The notes below the pieces were generated by a model. The model had not been told where the DNA came from and ran no database searches. It saw only the letters and a list, made by a program, of their open reading frames with translations. A stretch of 64,000 bases of DNA. Source: Ktedonobacteraceae bacterium (GTDB lineage: Bacteria > Chloroflexota > Ktedonobacteria > Ktedonobacterales > Ktedonobacteraceae). The position numbers and the translations under genes are program-made. Location of the stretch: NCBI GenBank assembly GCA_035653615.1, contig DASRBN010000012.1, forward strand, positions 1 to 64,000, read 5' to 3'. Shown in pieces: positions 53,136-61,489 of the stretch. Position 1 is the stretch's first letter. Each line of letters opens with the position of its first letter.

Positions 53136-54071
53136 ATGCAACAAGGCATGCAGGAACACGAGCGGCGCGCGGCACGTATCGAGGCACTGATTTCGGAGGT
53201 TGCGGCCTTCCCCGATCCGCATGTTCGCGCCACGACCGAGGAACTGATCCAGGCGCTCATGGACATGTACGGCGATGGGCTGGCAAGACTGCTGGAAATC
53301 ACAGCGCAGAGCGAAGCATCGGGACTGGCGCTGATTGAGACGTTCGCGAACGACGAGCTGCTGAGTGCCCTGTTCATGTTGCATGGACTGCACCCCCTGG
53401 ACCTCGAAACACGGGTCTTGCAGGCGCTGGACGAGGTGCGGCCCTACCTTAAATCACATGGCGGCAATGTCGAATTAGTGCATATTGAGGGCAATGTGGC
53501 ACACCTGCGCCTTCAGGGCAGTTGCCATGGATGTTCATCCTCAACCATGACACTCAAAATGACTATCGAGGAGGCTATTTACAAAGCCGCTCCAGACCTT
53601 GATGGTATCCAGGTAGAGGGAGTCGTATCACCGCCGGCACGACAGGGCCTTCCTATGACATTCGTCGCTCCACGAAAACGCAAGGACAGCACGCAGGCGG
53701 CGGATCAGGGCAATGTATGGAGCATAGTAGAAGAGATCCAATCTCTTCCAGCCGGGATTCTCAAAGCGGTCACTGTGCGGGGTCAGCGCCTGCTTTTCTG
53801 CCGCGTCGACGCTACTTACTATGCTTACCATAATCACTGCGCAAACTGTAACGGGCCTCTTGAGAACGGAACATTAGCGGCAACTACCCTCACCTGTGCG
53901 AATTGTGGACGAGCATACGATATCAGCCGCGCAGGGCGATCTCTGGATGCTTCTGACCTGTTTCTCCAACCCGTCCCGTTGCTCCTGGACAACGGCAAGG
54001 TGAAAGTGGCTCTACCATCATTGTCAAAAGATGATCAATCCGAGGCTATTCTATCGACGCCCGCTAGATGA
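53136..54071 (+). CDS. NifU-like and Rieske-like fusion protein of the hydrogenase operon (HhyE-like)
   Basis: A 311-residue protein. An N-terminal helical part (about 5-85) is followed by a NifU C-terminal-type domain (about 90-160, with the CHGC cluster-binding pair), a linker, and a Rieske-like fold (about 200-295). In the Rieske part the usual CxH and CxxH ligands appear as CANC and CANC, so it has four cysteines instead of two cysteines and two histidines. The equivalent gene in mycobacterial hhy and huc operons is thought to carry electrons to the respiratory chain. ATG at 53136 has AGGAG 8 bases upstream. Confidence 0.8.
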   Translation: MQQGMQEHERRAARIEALISEVAAFPDPHVRATTEELIQALMDMYGDGLARLLEITAQSEASGLALIETFANDELLSALFMLHGLHPLDLETRVLQALDEVRPYLKSHGGNVELVHIEGNVAHLRLQGSCHGCSSSTMTLKMTIEEAIYKAAPDLDGIQVEGVVSPPARQGLPMTFVAPRKRKDSTQAADQGNVWSIVEEIQSLPAGILKAVTVRGQRLLFCRVDATYYAYHNHCANCNGPLENGTLAATTLTCANCGRAYDISRAGRSLDASDLFLQPVPLLLDNGKVKVALPSLSKDDQSEAILSTPAR

Positions 54072-54082
54072 GGTAAGCAGCT

Positions 54083-54769
54083 ATGTCATCGTCAGAGCCA
54101 ACGAACAACAATGGTCAGGGCTTTGCTACCCCCTATGATGTGCTGCGGCAATTCGCGCGCAAGCGAGAAACGCAGCTGCCCGAAGAACAGTGCGAACTGT
54201 GCAGCGTCGGAATATTGCCGAAACATCGCCACCTGCTCGACCTCTCAAATCGCACGTTGGTCTGCGTCTGCCATCCGTGTTCGATTCTCTTCAGCGATTC
54301 CAGCGCGGGTGGTGGGAAATACAGACTTGTGCCTTCGCGCCACCTGTTCTTGCAGGATTTCCAGATGACGGACGAGCAATGGGATAGCCTGATGATTCCG
54401 GTAAACATGGTCTACATGTTTTATAGCTCAATAGAGAAGCACGTCGTGGCTTACTATCCCAGCCCCGCCGGAGCCATGGAATCCCTACTCAGCCTGGAGG
54501 GTTGGAACGAGCTTGTCAGGGATAATCCCATCCTGAACGAACTGGAGCCGGATGTCGAGGCGCTGCTCATCAATCGCGTGCGCAACAGGGGCGTCGAGGA
54601 GGATTATCGCGAGCATTTTATCGTCCCGATAGATACCTGTTACGAGCTGGTTGGCTTGATCCGGCTCAAATGGCGCGGTCTGAGCGGTGGGCAAGAGGTA
54701 TGGCAATCAATTGCGGATTTCTTCGCGGATTTACGGGCGAAATCACGCGTTGTTGAGAGGAGCGTCTGA
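54083..54769 (+). CDS. DUF5947 family hydrogenase-associated protein
   Basis: A 228-residue protein that matches the DUF5947 group found in group 1h hydrogenase operons. A cysteine-rich N-terminal part (C37, C40 in EQCELC and C61-C66 in CVCHPC) probably binds zinc; the core RLVPSRHLFLQDFQMTDEQW follows, and the C-terminus has a YRLVGLIR-like strand. Function is unknown. Its stop overlaps the next start (TGATG), so it is translated with the DUF6084 gene. Confidence 0.85.
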   Translation: MSSSEPTNNNGQGFATPYDVLRQFARKRETQLPEEQCELCSVGILPKHRHLLDLSNRTLVCVCHPCSILFSDSSAGGGKYRLVPSRHLFLQDFQMTDEQWDSLMIPVNMVYMFYSSIEKHVVAYYPSPAGAMESLLSLEGWNELVRDNPILNELEPDVEALLINRVRNRGVEEDYREHFIVPIDTCYELVGLIRLKWRGLSGGQEVWQSIADFFADLRAKSRVVERSV

Positions 54770-55419
54770 TGCCTGATTTGAATTTCGAGGTAATCGGCGC
54801 TGAGGCACCACCCTATACCGCCATTCCAATGGTACTCTTCAAACTGCGCATCACCAACGCGAACGAGGAAGAGCAGGTACAAAATATTAATCTGAAGAGC
54901 CAGATCATGCTTGCAGTCACACTCCGCCGCTATAATGGTGATGAAAAAGCTAAACTGTATGAACTCTTCGGCGAGCCTGAGCGTTGGGGTGAAACATTGC
55001 GCGGCTTTCTATGGACGCATGTGACATCGGTGGTTCCGCGTTTCAACGGCAGCACTGTTGTCGATCTACCTGTTCCCTGCACCTACGATTTCGAAGTGGT
55101 CAGCACGAAATATTTCAACGCGCTCGAAGAGGGCGATGTTCCTCTCACCTTCCTGTTCAGCGGCACTATCTTCTACCAGGGCGAGTCCGGTAATGTGCAG
55201 ATCGAACAGATTTCCTGGTCGAAGGAGGCATCCTTTCGGCTCCCGGTTGCGACCTGGAAAGCTGCAATGGAGCATCACTTCCCCAACAGCGCCTGGATTC
55301 GCATGCGCAAAGACATCTTCGACCAACTCTACCAGTATAAGATGCGCTCCGGCCTGCTCACCTGGGATGATGTACTTGAGCGCCTGCTGCGAGCAAGTAG
55401 CGAGGAGGTACAGCGATGA
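54769..55419 (+). CDS. DUF6084 family hydrogenase-associated protein
   Basis: A 216-residue protein with a beta-sandwich appearance: PDLNFEVIGAEAPPYTAIP at the start, FKLRITNANEEEQVQNI, VPRFNGSTVVDLPVPCTYDF in the middle and VATWKAAMEHHFPNSAWIR near the end. DUF6084 occurs almost only in hydrogenase operons. It could be a structural partner or assembly factor. The start and stop overlap both neighbours. Confidence 0.85.
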   Translation: MPDLNFEVIGAEAPPYTAIPMVLFKLRITNANEEEQVQNINLKSQIMLAVTLRRYNGDEKAKLYELFGEPERWGETLRGFLWTHVTSVVPRFNGSTVVDLPVPCTYDFEVVSTKYFNALEEGDVPLTFLFSGTIFYQGESGNVQIEQISWSKEASFRLPVATWKAAMEHHFPNSAWIRMRKDIFDQLYQYKMRSGLLTWDDVLERLLRASSEEVQR

Positions 55420-56456
55420 AGCTCGAGCAAATTCAGGAGATTGCCAACGCCGTCCTCTACGAGGGCTACCTGCTCTACCCCTACCGGCAGTCGGCCATCA
55501 AAAATCGCACCCGCTGGACGTTCGGCGTCGTCTACCCGCGCGAGTACAGCGAAGCAAATGGCGGCATCGACCCCTGGACGATGCGTACCGAATGCCTGGT
55601 CGAGGGCAGCGCGGATGAGACCGAACTGGATATTCGAGTACGATTTTTGCACCTGCTTTTACGCACGATTGTGAAGCAAGGGTCAACGACGCAGCACGCA
55701 GAGGAAAACGCGAAAGAATGGAGCCTGGCCGGACGGCTCGCGGATGAACCGTTGCAAGAGGGCATGGAGCGTGAGGTAAGCGCCCTGAACCTTCCCTTAA
55801 GCGAGGCGCTTGCCCAACCCCGGCGCGTGCCAATCGAATTTCCCACTTCGCGCATGGCCGAACATCCGGCAAGCGCACCAGGAACCGAGATTATGCGAGA
55901 GCAGCACGCCATTTCCGGTGCATTCGCCATCTCAGCGCGGCAATTAGACGCCAATCTTTTCAAACTGACCATCGAGATCGAAAACACAACGCCTGAGACT
56001 GGAATCGTGACGAGCAGGCGCGATGCGATACTATTCCAATCCTTCGTCTCCACTCATACTATTTTGCAGGTACGACAGGGCGCATTCATTTCCCTGATGG
56101 ACCCGCCTGGGGATTTGCAGAGGTTCGCAAGCGAATGCCAGAATATGAGTACGTGGCCGGTGCTGGTAGGCGACGAGGGAGAACATAGCGCGATGCTCTC
56201 GTCACCCATCATTTTATACGATTATCCTCAGATTGCCCCGGAAAGTCCGGGGGCGCTGTTCGACGGCACTGAAATCGATGAAATTCTCAGTTTGCGCATT
56301 CTGACGCTGACCGATGAAGAGAAGGAACAGATGCGGCAGGATGAGCGGGCGCGCGAAATCCTGGAACGGACAGAGGCTCTGACGCCCGAGCAATTTATGA
56401 AGCTGCATGGTACCATTCGCGACCTGCGTCCCATTGGAGAGGGAGGTGAAGGATGA
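55416..56456 (+). CDS. hydrogenase-operon protein of unknown function
   Basis: A 346-residue protein beginning MKLEQIQEIANAVLYEGYLL with a YRQSAIKNRTRWTFGVVYP segment, and later PVLVGDEGEHSAMLSSPI and IRDLRPIGEGGEG. The same kind of gene sits at this place in other group 1h operons, so it is conserved in the module. No catalytic or metal motif is seen. ATGA overlaps link it to the genes on both sides. Confidence 0.7.
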   Translation: MKLEQIQEIANAVLYEGYLLYPYRQSAIKNRTRWTFGVVYPREYSEANGGIDPWTMRTECLVEGSADETELDIRVRFLHLLLRTIVKQGSTTQHAEENAKEWSLAGRLADEPLQEGMEREVSALNLPLSEALAQPRRVPIEFPTSRMAEHPASAPGTEIMREQHAISGAFAISARQLDANLFKLTIEIENTTPETGIVTSRRDAILFQSFVSTHTILQVRQGAFISLMDPPGDLQRFASECQNMSTWPVLVGDEGEHSAMLSSPIILYDYPQIAPESPGALFDGTEIDEILSLRILTLTDEEKEQMRQDERAREILERTEALTPEQFMKLHGTIRDLRPIGEGGEG

Positions 56457-56779
56457 TACGCCGCGGGGGTTGGGATTTCCCAGGCGAGGATTACCCGCCG
56501 CCAGAGTCAATAACCATTGATGGGAAGGAGATTCGCGCAGGAGATCGCGTGCGTTTACACCCAAGGAAAGGACGCGCCGATATTTTCGATCTGATGCTGG
56601 ACGGCAAGACCGGGACGATTGAGGTCATCCACCAGGATTTCGAGAATCGTATCTACCTGGTCGTCACGGCGGACGATGATCCCGCGCTGGAGCAGATGCA
56701 AGCTGACAAGCGCATCTTCCCCGGTCATCTTTTCTATTTTTTCCCGGACGAGGTAGAAGTGTTGGAGGATACGCCGTGA
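56453..56779 (+). CDS. small hydrogenase-operon protein
   Basis: A 108-residue protein of mixed strands, beginning RRGGWDFPGEDYPPPESITI. The middle GDRVRLHPRKGRADIFDLML and HQDFENRIYLVVT suggest an SH3-like barrel, and it ends FYFFPDEVEVLEDTP. Function unknown. The stop overlaps the GTG start of the protease gene, so the operon is tightly coupled here. Confidence 0.65.
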   Translation: MIRRGGWDFPGEDYPPPESITIDGKEIRAGDRVRLHPRKGRADIFDLMLDGKTGTIEVIHQDFENRIYLVVTADDDPALEQMQADKRIFPGHLFYFFPDEVEVLEDTP

Positions 56780-57327
56780 ACCATTCCCTGCCGTTAGAAG
56801 ATACTTCACAGAGTGCGACCGGGCGCATCCTGATCGCCTGCATTGGCAATATCTTTCTCGGTGATGATGGCTTCGGGGTCGAGGTGGCACAGCGACTGAT
56901 GGGCCGCAACTACCCGCCGCAAGTGCGTGTCGTTGATTTCGGCATCCGGGGCATCGACCTGGCGTATGCGCTGATGGATGACTATGATACACTTATTCTG
57001 GTAGACGCTGTGCCACGTGGAGGTTCGCCAGGTACGGTATATCTTATCGAGCCGGATTTATCGGGCCTGAGTTCTGAGAAAGGCGAGGAAGCGGGCAGAG
57101 TTGCGCTGGATAACCACAGCATGGACCCGGTGAAGGTACTCGCTTATGCCAGGACGCTTGGCGCCAGAGCAATTCGCACCCTGCTCGTCGGCTGCGAGCC
57201 AACCCCAATGGGCGAGGGTGAGAGCTACGAAGAAATGCAGATGGGATTGAGCGAGCCGGTACAGGCCGCCGTTGACGAAGCAGTGAAGTTGATCGATTCG
57301 CTGGTCGAGGAGTTGATTCCGGCGTAA
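56776..57327 (+). CDS. hydrogenase maturation protease (HyaD/HybD type)
   Basis: A 183-residue endopeptidase that would cut the large subunit after the DPCxxCxxH motif once nickel is inserted. It shows the GNIFLGDDGFGVEVAQ loop with nickel-sensing acidic residues, an ILVDAVPRGG second acidic site and a DNHSMDP histidine region. The start is GTG overlapping the previous stop. It should act on HhyL, the only large subunit in view. Confidence 0.92.
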   Translation: MNHSLPLEDTSQSATGRILIACIGNIFLGDDGFGVEVAQRLMGRNYPPQVRVVDFGIRGIDLAYALMDDYDTLILVDAVPRGGSPGTVYLIEPDLSGLSSEKGEEAGRVALDNHSMDPVKVLAYARTLGARAIRTLLVGCEPTPMGEGESYEEMQMGLSEPVQAAVDEAVKLIDSLVEELIPA

Positions 57328-57342
57328 TATTACTCGTAGATG

Positions 57343-57371
57343 GCATCAAGGGCAACTCCGCAAGGTTGCCG
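57343..57371. repeat. family D palindrome
   Basis: GGCAAC (57351-57356) and GTTGCC (57365-57370) with centre TCCGCAAG. A short copy of family D inside the operon. Confidence 0.55.
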
Positions 57372-57423
57372 GGTGAATATAGCTCATGAAATTGGCTTTT
57401 AGTCCAGGAAAGGGAAGGAAACC

Positions 57424-57534
57424 ATGAAAGTTGTCGCTATAGCAATAGGCGTGCTGGTTGCAGCAGGTATTGGTTACTTGATCGTCCAGTCATATCCTGA
57501 TATCCAGCGGTACATGAGGATACGCTCGATGTAG
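57424..57534 (+). CDS. 36-residue membrane peptide (DUF6893-like)
   Basis: A complete small gene: GGGAAGGAA site, ATG at 57424, 36 codons, TAG. The peptide is one hydrophobic helix (KVVAIAIGVLVAAGIGYLIV) followed by PDIQRYMRIRSM. That tail, with P-D-x-x-R-Y-x-x-I-R-S-M, is the mark of the DUF6893 small proteins known from actinobacteria. It lies between the protease and hypA genes and may help anchor or assemble the hydrogenase at the membrane; this is inference. Confidence 0.7.
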   Translation: MKVVAIAIGVLVAAGIGYLIVQSYPDIQRYMRIRSM

Positions 57535-57571
57535 TGCTTTGACAAGTGTACCACTGGAAACGAGGCCGGTC

Positions 57572-57955
57572 ATGCATGAACTCGCTATTGCCGAGAGTAT
57601 CTATGATGCTGTTGTAGCCAAAGCAACCGAATGCAGCGCCACGCGGGTGAAAAGCGTACGACTGAAGATTGGCGAGGCCACCAGTATCGAGCTTGACTCG
57701 CTAACCTTCTGCTTCGAGATGATGGCCGACCTCGATCCACTTCTATCAAGGGCGCAGTTATTGATAGATACTGTGCCACATCGCGCGCGATGTCGTTATT
57801 GCGACAAAGAATTTGCGGTCAGAAACTTTATCGCTCAATGTCCGGCGTGCCAGGAATGGTCCGATGAGATTGTTTCTGGCACCGAAATGCAGATCGTAGA
57901 GATGGAGATCGACAGTGCCGAAAGTGACCATCGCTCAGAACATCCTGGCCGCTAA
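57572..57955 (+). CDS. hypA: hydrogenase nickel incorporation protein HypA
   Basis: A 127-residue nickel metallochaperone. The nickel ligand H2 (MHELAIAES) fixes the start at 57572; the zinc site has two CxxC pairs (CRYC and CPAC). It hands nickel to the large subunit with HypB. The last 41 bases overlap hypB in another frame. Confidence 0.94.
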   Translation: MHELAIAESIYDAVVAKATECSATRVKSVRLKIGEATSIELDSLTFCFEMMADLDPLLSRAQLLIDTVPHRARCRYCDKEFAVRNFIAQCPACQEWSDEIVSGTEMQIVEMEIDSAESDHRSEHPGR

Positions 57956-58571
57956 CGATACCATTGCCCAGGAGATAAAACAGTCCCTGGCGGCACGCGG
58001 CATTCGCGTCCTCAACATCATGAGTTCGCCGGGGGCAGGGAAGACGACGTTGCTTGAGCGCACTATCGAGCGGCTGCGCGGGCAATTGAGCATCGGCGTG
58101 ATCGAGGGCGATATCGAGACCAGCGCCGACGCCGAGCGCATCGAGGCATGGGGCGCCGAGACGGTACAGATCAACACGCAAGGCGCGTGCCACCTGGAAG
58201 CGCATATGATCCGTGACGCGCTGCAACAGGTGGACCTGGAACGCATCGAACTGCTCATCATTGAGAATATCGGAAACCTGGTCTGCCCGGCCGATTGGAA
58301 CCTGGGAGAGGATATACGCGTGGTGGTCGTCAGTACCAGCGAAGGCGATGATAAGCCGGCCAAGTACCCGCAGATGTTCGCTGCCTCGCAGATTCTGATC
58401 GTCAATAAAATCGACTTACTGCCCTATGTGGATTATAACGTCGAAAAGGTCAAAAGGCAGGCGCTCGCTATCAATCCACACCTGCGGATATTCGAGATGA
58501 GCTGCCGGACAGGTGAAGGGCTGGATGCGTGGTGCGATTGGTTACTATCATTTGCGCGTTCTGGCAAATAA
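57915..58571 (+). CDS. hypB: hydrogenase accessory GTPase HypB
   Basis: A 218-residue SIMIBI GTPase: P-loop SSPGAGKTTLL (about 37-47), GDIETSADAERI and an NKIDLLPYV guanine motif. The N-terminus is short and lacks the histidine-rich nickel store seen in some HypB. The start is GTG inside hypA. It regulates nickel release from HypA to HhyL. Confidence 0.94.
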   Translation: MPKVTIAQNILAANDTIAQEIKQSLAARGIRVLNIMSSPGAGKTTLLERTIERLRGQLSIGVIEGDIETSADAERIEAWGAETVQINTQGACHLEAHMIRDALQQVDLERIELLIIENIGNLVCPADWNLGEDIRVVVVSTSEGDDKPAKYPQMFAASQILIVNKIDLLPYVDYNVEKVKRQALAINPHLRIFEMSCRTGEGLDAWCDWLLSFARSGK

Positions 58572-58625
58572 TTGGCTGGTAGGGCCGATCATGAATGTTC
58601 ACAACAGATTACGGTAACGGGTGCG

Positions 58626-58666
58626 GGCCGATGAATCGGCAGTGGGCGCGATCAATCGGCCCCTAC
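58626..58666. repeat. family B repeat upstream of hypF
   Basis: GGCCGATGAATCGGC followed by AGTGGGCGCGATCAATCGGC and CCCTAC, matching the copy at 16943 almost base for base. It lies in the operon between hypB and hypF. Confidence 0.75.
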
Positions 58667-58679
58667 AAAGGTGTTATCT

Positions 58680-61070
58680 ATGACATCGACAATAGGATCG
58701 ACAATCCAGCGCAGGCGTATTCTCATTCATGGCATCGTGCAGGGCGTGGGTTTCCGACCTTTCGTGTATGGACAGGCCCAGCGCCGCGGATTGGCCGGCT
58801 TTGTCTTGAACGATAGCAACGGTGTGACCATCGAGGTCGAGGGGCCAGCAGAATCGCTTGATGCCTTCGAGTGGGCGCTGCGCCAGGAACCACCACCCCT
58901 GGCCCGCATCGATTCGCTTATCTCGCATGAGATGGCGCCTCGAAATGAAACGAACTTCAGGATAGCGCACAGCCATGCTGGTACGGAACGCAATGCGCTC
59001 ATCTCTCCTGATACCGCGACCTGCGATGATTGCCTGCGCGAGCTCTTCGACCCCAATGATCGCCGTTTCCGCTATCCATTCATCAACTGCACCAACTGCG
59101 GCCCGCGTTTCACCATTGTGCAGGATGTACCATATGATCGAGAAAAGACGACCATGCGTGTCTTCGCCATGTGTCCGGCCTGCCGGCAGGAATACGAAGA
59201 CCCGCTGAACCGGCGCTTCCACGCGCAACCGAACGCCTGCCCCGTCTGCGGCCCCCAGGTGAAACTGGTCAATTGGAACACTGATGCTCCTATCCATACC
59301 GGAAATGCTTCAGCACTGACGGAAGCAGCACACTATCTCGCCGGTGGCGCAATTCTCGCCATCAAGGGATTGGGCGGCTATCACCTGGCCTGTGACGCCA
59401 TGAACGTTGAGGCAGTGCAGCGACTACGGCAACTGAAGCACCGTGAGGCCAAGCCTTTCGCGCTCATGGTGCCTGACCTGGAAACTGCCCGGCAACTGTG
59501 TTTCATCAACGATGCCGAAGCGCGACTGCTACAATCCCACAAACGCCCCATCGTCCTGCTGAATGCCCGCAGGGGCCATTTGATCGCGCCCGCCGTCGCC
59601 CCGGCCTACAACACGCTCGGCATCATGCTGCCCTACACGCCGCTGCATCACCTGCTGTTGCACGATTTTGCCGCGTGTATAGGCCAGGGACGCCCGGCAG
59701 TGTTGGTCATGACGAGTGGAAACCTGAGCGACGAGCCGATTGCCTACCAGGACGAAGACGCGCAGGAGCGGCTATCAACCATTGCCGATGGAATGTTAAC
59801 CCATAACCGGGCTATCCACATGCGCTGCGATGATTCCGTTGTGCGCGTGACGACTGCCGGAGAACAACTTTTCCGTCGTTCTCGCGGCTACGCACCCGAA
59901 CCGGTATCCTTATCGTTCCACCTGCCAATGCCAATTCTGGCATGCGGTGGACATCTCAAAAACACCTTTTGCCTGGGCAAGGGGCGACAGGCATTCCCCA
60001 GCCATCATATCGGCGATCTGGAGAATCTCGAAACCCTGACTTCTTTCAAAGAGGGTATTGAACATTTCCAGCGCCTGTTCGATATCCAGCCACAGGCAAT
60101 CGCCTACGACCTGCATCCCGAATACCTGGCGACCAAGTATGCCCTTGATAGCGCTATTCCGCACAAAATTGGCGTTCAGCACCATCACGCCCATATCGCC
60201 AGCGTGCTGGCGGAACACGGGCTGCAAGGGCCGGTCATCGGGGTCGCCGCCGATGGGACAGGCTACGGGACAGACGGAGCTGTCTGGGGCTGCGAGATTA
60301 TGAGCGCCGACCTGAGCAGCTTTGAACGCCTGGCGCATCTCGCTTATGTAGCGCTGCCCGGCGGCGAGCAGGCCGTTCGCCAGCCCTGGCGCGTGGCAGC
60401 AACTTACCTTCAGCAGGCATATGGGGATGAATTCCTGAAGTTGAATATCCCATTTGTGCAAAGACTTGATCGCTCAAAGTGGCGCACGCTATCGCAGATG
60501 GCCGCGCGCGGTATCAACAGCCCACCTACTTCCAGCCTTGGACGGTTGTTCGACGCCGTCGCTGCCTTGCTTGGGCTGCCTGCAGGAGCGGGTGTCGAAC
60601 CCTACACGGGAACCTTACTCTACGAGGGTCAGGCAGCTATCGAACTTGAAATCGCCGCGCAGTTCGTCGGCTCCGAAGCAATTGAGGATACGCCGGGCAT
60701 CTATCCCTTTACGCTCAAAATGCGCGATGCGAAGGCAACACTATTGGATGTGACGCCAATGATTCGCGCCATTGTCAGCGATATCCAGCAGGGCAAACCT
60801 GCATCATTAATAGCCAGTTGTTTCCATCGTTCCATCTCCGCGTTGCTGGCAGCGACCTGCGCCGGAGTACGCGCCCACACGGGCATAAACATCGTCGCGC
60901 TCAGTGGGGGCGTATTCCAGAACAGGTTGCTGCTCGAGCAACTGGTGGCACGCCTGAAGGAGATGGGTTTTCAGATCTACATCAACCGGCTCGTACCACC
61001 AAATGACGGCGGATTAAGTCTCGGTCAACTGGCGGTCGCCGCTGCACAACTGGAACACTCGAAAACGTAA
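58680..61070 (+). CDS. hypF: carbamoyltransferase HypF
   Basis: A 796-residue enzyme that activates carbamoyl phosphate and passes the carboxamido group to HypE for cyanide-ligand synthesis. Domains in order: acylphosphatase (IVQGVGFRPFVYG at about 19-31), two zinc fingers (CDDC/CTNC and CPAC/CPVC), a YrdC-like domain (about 200-380) and a Kae1-like domain with HHHAHIASVLAEHG and ADGTGYGTDGAVWG. ATG at 58680 with AAAGGTG before it is preferred over GTG 58671. HypE is not in the window and is expected after hypD. Confidence 0.94.
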   Translation: MTSTIGSTIQRRRILIHGIVQGVGFRPFVYGQAQRRGLAGFVLNDSNGVTIEVEGPAESLDAFEWALRQEPPPLARIDSLISHEMAPRNETNFRIAHSHAGTERNALISPDTATCDDCLRELFDPNDRRFRYPFINCTNCGPRFTIVQDVPYDREKTTMRVFAMCPACRQEYEDPLNRRFHAQPNACPVCGPQVKLVNWNTDAPIHTGNASALTEAAHYLAGGAILAIKGLGGYHLACDAMNVEAVQRLRQLKHREAKPFALMVPDLETARQLCFINDAEARLLQSHKRPIVLLNARRGHLIAPAVAPAYNTLGIMLPYTPLHHLLLHDFAACIGQGRPAVLVMTSGNLSDEPIAYQDEDAQERLSTIADGMLTHNRAIHMRCDDSVVRVTTAGEQLFRRSRGYAPEPVSLSFHLPMPILACGGHLKNTFCLGKGRQAFPSHHIGDLENLETLTSFKEGIEHFQRLFDIQPQAIAYDLHPEYLATKYALDSAIPHKIGVQHHHAHIASVLAEHGLQGPVIGVAADGTGYGTDGAVWGCEIMSADLSSFERLAHLAYVALPGGEQAVRQPWRVAATYLQQAYGDEFLKLNIPFVQRLDRSKWRTLSQMAARGINSPPTSSLGRLFDAVAALLGLPAGAGVEPYTGTLLYEGQAAIELEIAAQFVGSEAIEDTPGIYPFTLKMRDAKATLLDVTPMIRAIVSDIQQGKPASLIASCFHRSISALLAATCAGVRAHTGINIVALSGGVFQNRLLLEQLVARLKEMGFQIYINRLVPPNDGGLSLGQLAVAAAQLEHSKT

Positions 61071-61129
61071 CCACGCGGCTTCGCCGCGTAGGGGCCGGTT
61101 CACCGCGCCCACCGCCGATTTATCGGCCC
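61071..61129. repeat. family B repeat after hypF
   Basis: CCACGCGGCTTCGCCGCG makes a small hairpin, then TAGGGGCCGGTTCACCGCGC and the CACCGCCGATTTATCGGCC end. It starts directly after the hypF TAA. Confidence 0.7.
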
Positions 61130-61187
61130 ACGCCGGTGCAGCTATAATCCAACGGCAACCATAGCCGTCCATACAAAGGAGGCAGTC

Positions 61188-61460
61188 ATGTGCTTAGGTA
61201 TTCCGGGCAAAATTATCGACATCGTAGATGATGAAAATTCGATTGCGAAGGTCGATGTATCTGGCGTCAAGCGCAACGTAAGCATTGCGCTGGTGCGTCC
61301 AGATGGTATCGCACCAGGAGATTGGGTCTTGATTCACGTCGGCTTCGCTATGAGCAAGATCGACGAAAACGAGGCACACGAAACGATGAAAGCCTTGCAA
61401 CTGCTGGGCGAAACCTATACTGACGAACTGCAAATGCTGCACTCGAGTCAGATCGAATGA
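61188..61460 (+). CDS. hypC: hydrogenase assembly chaperone HypC
   Basis: A 90-residue chaperone starting MCLGIPGKI; C2 is the cysteine that binds the Fe(CN)2CO intermediate with HypD and then the large subunit. AAAGGAGG precedes the ATG. Confidence 0.93.
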   Translation: MCLGIPGKIIDIVDDENSIAKVDVSGVKRNVSIALVRPDGIAPGDWVLIHVGFAMSKIDENEAHETMKALQLLGETYTDELQMLHSSQIE

Positions 61461-61489
61461 CGCAATTGAGATGGTGAATGGAGATTGAG

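Noticed and set aside
11295-61129. Recurring palindromes considered as CRISPR repeats
   Set aside because: Copies are single, kilobases apart, in intergenic gaps, without regular spacers or cas genes.
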